This document shows positions 5,179 through 7,413 of a stretch of 7,413 bases of DNA, piece by piece. Source of the DNA: Candidatus Sigynarchaeota archaeon (lineage in GTDB: Archaea; Asgardarchaeota; Jordarchaeia; Jordarchaeales; Jordarchaeaceae); NCBI GenBank assembly GCA_030587505.1, contig JAUQYY010000239.1, positions 1 to 7,413 on the forward strand. The letters run 5' to 3'. Every line of letters starts with the position of its first letter. The stretch's first letter is position 1. A model generated the notes under the pieces. That model was given only the letters and a program-made list of their open reading frames with translations, ran no database searches and was not told where the DNA came from. The position numbers were made by a program, and so were the translations under genes.

Positions 5179-6201
5179 TTAGAGTCTTTTGACAATCAAA
5201 AAGTCTGTTTTTTCTCCTCCTAACAGTAGTCTGTGGTAGGTTCGATTTTTTGTGATTACTTTCTCAATTTTTCCTCGGGCGATAAATCTTTCTCCCTTTC
5301 TGATCTGGTCGCAGAAGCGTCCTCGGAAGGACACTATCTCCGTGATTCTGGGAGCTTCCCCCTCAAGGGTTTTGGTGTGTTCGACGACGTACTTGCAGGG
5401 TGTAAATATGGATTCTCTGTCGTCTAGTGTTACTCCTTCTATCGTTGCGCTGTTCAGTGATACGTACCTTGTGTCTCCGTATCTCTCCCCTATTTCGTTT
5501 GGCTCTTTGAGGAACCTTACGAAGAAGTCCACCCCTCCTATTTCCCCTGACATGCGCTTTCTTTTCTCACTGAATAGAAAGTCTTCATAACTCATGAGGG
5601 TGTCTTTTGCCCTGAATTCGTATAGCCTTCTTAGACCTTTTTCATTGTAGGCTTTTATGAAAGGATTTTCTCTGAGAATGGTTCCTAGGGCTTCGTATGC
5701 TTTGCGGCAGTTTTTTTCTCCGTAGACTATTATGTCGATGTCTGAGTCCTTTTTTGCCAAGTCAACTAGGACGGATCCAGAGACTCCTACTTTGTTCATA
5801 GGTATTTTTGACTCTTCTTGAAGGGTTTCTGCAAAGAGTATCGCTTTCTCCTGCAGCTTATTTGAGGGACCCGCCGATAATAATTCTTGAAGTTTTTCTA
5901 CCGGACAGTAGACTTTGATTATCTGGTTTCTGGGGACGCTTTCGAGCTTCACGCCGAATACAGGGTCGAAGTATAAGTACTCTGGGAATTTTTTTGAGAG
6001 GTAAGCCTCTCTGTCCCTTAGAGAGTAGACTTTCGTGTATTTCTTACCGTTGATTCTCGTTCTGTTTCCTCTAACATCCGGGTAGTATCTTAAATATGCT
6101 ATTACCCTGTCTGGAGGGTGCACTAGCCCCTTAACATCAAAAATGAGATTGTTTTTGTCTTCTATGAAATCCCCCTCAATAATCGGCTTGTTGTGTTTCA
6201 A
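5179..6201 (-). CDS. Predicted archaeal nucleotidyltransferase, paralog A (complete motif set)
   Basis: 340 residues from a TTG start that is essentially forced: an in-frame TAA lies six codons upstream and no ATG or GTG comes between. Only a weak GAGAGTG ribosome-site match precedes it. The N-terminal module has GLVHPPDRVIAYLRYYP (25-41) and FPEYLYFDPVFG (72-83). The nucleotidyltransferase core has GS (142-143), SDIDIIVYG (DID at 154-156) and a candidate third acidic residue Asp225 in GGVDFFVRF. The C-terminal domain repeats its sister's motifs: FTPCKYVVEHTKTLEGE, ITEIVSFRGRFC, RGKIEKV and YHRLLLGG. The protein is therefore expected to be a metal-dependent nucleotidyl transferase; substrate and biological role are not known. 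It lies 30 bases after mptA and 38 before its sister, so it is probably co-transcribed with pterin synthesis genes. That position is suggestive but does not prove a cofactor role; a role in RNA or small-molecule modification is equally open. Confidence 0.8.
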   Translation of the reverse strand: MKHNKPIIEGDFIEDKNNLIFDVKGLVHPPDRVIAYLRYYPDVRGNRTRINGKKYTKVYSLRDREAYLSKKFPEYLYFDPVFGVKLESVPRNQIIKVYCPVEKLQELLSAGPSNKLQEKAILFAETLQEESKIPMNKVGVSGSVLVDLAKKDSDIDIIVYGEKNCRKAYEALGTILRENPFIKAYNEKGLRRLYEFRAKDTLMSYEDFLFSEKRKRMSGEIGGVDFFVRFLKEPNEIGERYGDTRYVSLNSATIEGVTLDDRESIFTPCKYVVEHTKTLEGEAPRITEIVSFRGRFCDQIRKGERFIARGKIEKVITKNRTYHRLLLGGEKTDFLIVKRL

Positions 6202-6231
6202 TTTTGCACTCTCAAATTATTTGATTAGTTG

Positions 6232-7233
6232 TTACCGCTCTTTGCTCTTTGCTGTTGCGGTAGCTGCTTTGTCTTCTTTCTGTTTCGACAGATCTAGTGC
6301 TTCTCTTAATTCGCCGAGGGTTGTGGTTTTTTTCGCGAATGCGTTGTAGCTGTGTACGGATTCCATGCTTTCCACCTCAACGCTTATCTCTGCTGCGTCT
6401 GGGAGGTTTTTGAGCCTCTGGGCGCTATTGTAGACTATCTGCCTGGCGGTGTCTTCGACGAATTTCGGGTTTAGGTGAGCTATTCGAATTAGGCGGGCCT
6501 CATCAGGTCTCTTTAAAACGTCTTGTGTAACTCCGCTCATAGCTTCTTCGATTATGCTGGTTAGTTCCCTTATGCTCACTGCGTTTTCCCTCGGTGTTTC
6601 TATCATTATCTTGGCTCTGCTTCTCTGGCTGTGTGATGCTACGGGTATAATGTTCAGAATTTTCTCTATGGTCTCATCAGTGATTCCGAGTTCTTTCGCT
6701 CTTTTTCTGAGCATTGTTTTCGCGTAGTCTCTAGTGATCTCCAACCCGCAAGGACACACCGTCATCCCCTCTCCGCTCACCCCTAGGAAGATTCTGGTGT
6801 GAATCTTCCCGTTTTTTCTCTCTCCAATTCCCTTCACGTAGACTCTGTACGTCTTTTGTCTCTTGACCTCTAGTTCTCCGCTTCTTACATCCAAAACCAA
6901 TGGGCTCTCCATGGTGACCAAGGCGTGTGAAGCATAATCGTGTTTTTCGAGAAGGGTCCTGACCAGTTTTTCACAGAAGCCTTCAATGCTCTGTACGGGT
7001 CGGTAGGATGTCTCCTCTATTATGCCCTCTATGGTTTCGATACTTCTGGACATGTGAATCCCCCTCATGTCTCGGGGGAGGTCTATAAACGCGGAGATTG
7101 AGGGCAGGAGGATAAACTCTTCCTTATTCCTAGTTATCTTGACCCGCTTAACTATGTCAACCAGGCCTACCTCATCAAGACCTATGGGCAGGAGCGCCTC
7201 TTGGTTTTGAACGTCTGGAAGTTGTTCAACCAT
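6232..7233 (-). CDS. mptA: GTP cyclohydrolase MptA (Fe(II)-dependent, type IB)
   Basis: 333 residues from ATG. MptA converts GTP to 7,8-dihydro-D-neopterin 2',3'-cyclic phosphate, the first pterin step of tetrahydromethanopterin synthesis, in the cytoplasm. Family motifs run through the whole length: PDVQNQEALLPIGLDEVGL at the start, then LLPSISAFIDLPRDMRGIHM (42-61), CPCGLEI (160-166), ASHSQRSRAKIMIE (199-212), VLKRPDE (239-245), NPKFVED (255-261) and ESVHSYNAFA (291-300). By comparison with GTP cyclohydrolase IB enzymes, Cys160, His201, Glu245 and Glu260 are likely active-site or metal-centre residues; this assignment is from memory of the family. A Lys/Ala-rich tail of about 20 residues at the end looks disordered and lineage-specific. 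The start is supported by GGTGAGGAG ending six bases before the ATG. That motif lies in the last codons of the upstream dihydropteroate-synthase-like gene, so translation of the two is probably coupled. Confidence 0.95.
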   Translation of the reverse strand: MVEQLPDVQNQEALLPIGLDEVGLVDIVKRVKITRNKEEFILLPSISAFIDLPRDMRGIHMSRSIETIEGIIEETSYRPVQSIEGFCEKLVRTLLEKHDYASHALVTMESPLVLDVRSGELEVKRQKTYRVYVKGIGERKNGKIHTRIFLGVSGEGMTVCPCGLEITRDYAKTMLRKRAKELGITDETIEKILNIIPVASHSQRSRAKIMIETPRENAVSIRELTSIIEEAMSGVTQDVLKRPDEARLIRIAHLNPKFVEDTARQIVYNSAQRLKNLPDAAEISVEVESMESVHSYNAFAKKTTTLGELREALDLSKQKEDKAATATAKSKER

Positions 7234-7236
7234 TTT

Positions 7237-7413
7237 CTACTCCTCACCAAAAACGCTTATGTCCTGAGCATAACTCTTGCCAAAAAGCAAGCATGTTTCC
7301 GCCTTGTTCAACTCTCTTCCGAGATAAACCGCGTGATCCAGCCTGCTGACTAGGTTTAGGGAAACGATTTTCTTGCCTAACGCCTCTGCGGACACGCCTC
7401 TGAGGGTTATCTC
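7237..7413 (-). CDS. Dihydropteroate-synthase-like protein, C-terminal fragment
   Basis: The last 58 residues of a gene that enters from the right edge and stops at TAG, three bases before mptA. The visible part has SRLDHAVYLGRELNKAETCL and FGKSYAQDISVFGEE. The pattern H-A-x-Y-L-G-R-E-L-x-K-A-E followed by G-K-x-Y-x-Q-D matches the C-terminal domain (DUF4346 type) of archaeal dihydropteroate-synthase-like proteins, for which MJ0107 is the example I know. That family is thought to act in methanopterin assembly or a related pterin reaction; the catalytic domain is outside the window. Its position directly before mptA supports a shared role in pterin cofactor synthesis. The identification rests on a short C-terminal signature, so it is good but not certain. 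Confidence 0.72.
   Translation of the reverse strand, partial: EITLRGVSAEALGKKIVSLNLVSRLDHAVYLGRELNKAETCLLFGKSYAQDISVFGEE
7240..7248 (-). promoter_or_regulatory. Shine-Dalgarno of mptA inside the upstream gene
   Basis: GGTGAGGAG on the minus strand also encodes the final Gly-Glu-Glu of the upstream protein and lies six bases before the mptA ATG. It decides the mptA start and points to translational coupling. Confidence 0.75.

Noticed and set aside
4409..5590. Plus-strand frames 4409-4594, 4630-4887, 5233-5427 and 5252-5590
   Set aside because: All are opposite the two nucleotidyltransferases. Their Phe/Leu/Ser-rich translations are what the antisense of Lys/Glu-rich genes produces, not evidence of membrane proteins.
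6143..6349. Plus-strand frame across the gap between mptA and the first nucleotidyltransferase
   Set aside because: It overlaps the ends of two well-supported minus-strand genes, has no ribosome site and shows no motif.

Overview
The window looks archaeal. It carries MptA, the archaeal Fe(II)-type GTP cyclohydrolase of methanopterin synthesis, the C-terminus of an archaeal dihydropteroate-synthase-like protein, a CooT-family small nickel-binding protein, and a GIDDTD-domain protein related to TiaS and methanogenesis marker 11. It also shows AT-rich TATA-type promoters, frequent GTG/TTG starts and Shine-Dalgarno motifs of the GGAGGTG type. Together these suggest an anaerobic archaeon with tetrahydromethanopterin-type C1 metabolism and perhaps CO dehydrogenase, for example a Bathyarchaeia-like or methanogen-related lineage. 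That lineage is an inference; there is no rRNA or other phylogenetic marker here.

Layout. Positions 1-169 (minus) hold the start of a GC-rich gene with a zinc knuckle, possibly a transposase, that runs off the left edge. A divergent promoter region follows, then a plus-strand winged-helix plus GIDDTD-domain protein (308-1447). It converges on a minus-strand membrane protein (1494-2177) built as B-box zinc finger, two membrane helices, zinc ribbon and charged tail. A roughly 320-base divergent intergenic region separates that gene from the plus-strand CooT-like gene (2499-2831), which ends in a T-rich terminator. A very AT-rich promoter then drives two consecutive GNAT acetyltransferases (2995-3540, 3558-4073).

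From 4100 to the right edge everything is on the minus strand and reads as one probable operon. In transcription order it holds the end of a dihydropteroate-synthase-like gene (7413-7237), mptA (7233-6232), and two paralogous predicted nucleotidyltransferases (6201-5179 and 5140-4100). Gaps are 3, 30 and 38 bases. The first two genes belong to pterin cofactor synthesis. The nucleotidyltransferases have no known role, and one lacks the third carboxylate that its sister shows. I found no tRNA, rRNA, CRISPR array or complete insertion sequence. The most interesting item is the tandem nucleotidyltransferase pair coupled to pterin synthesis genes.
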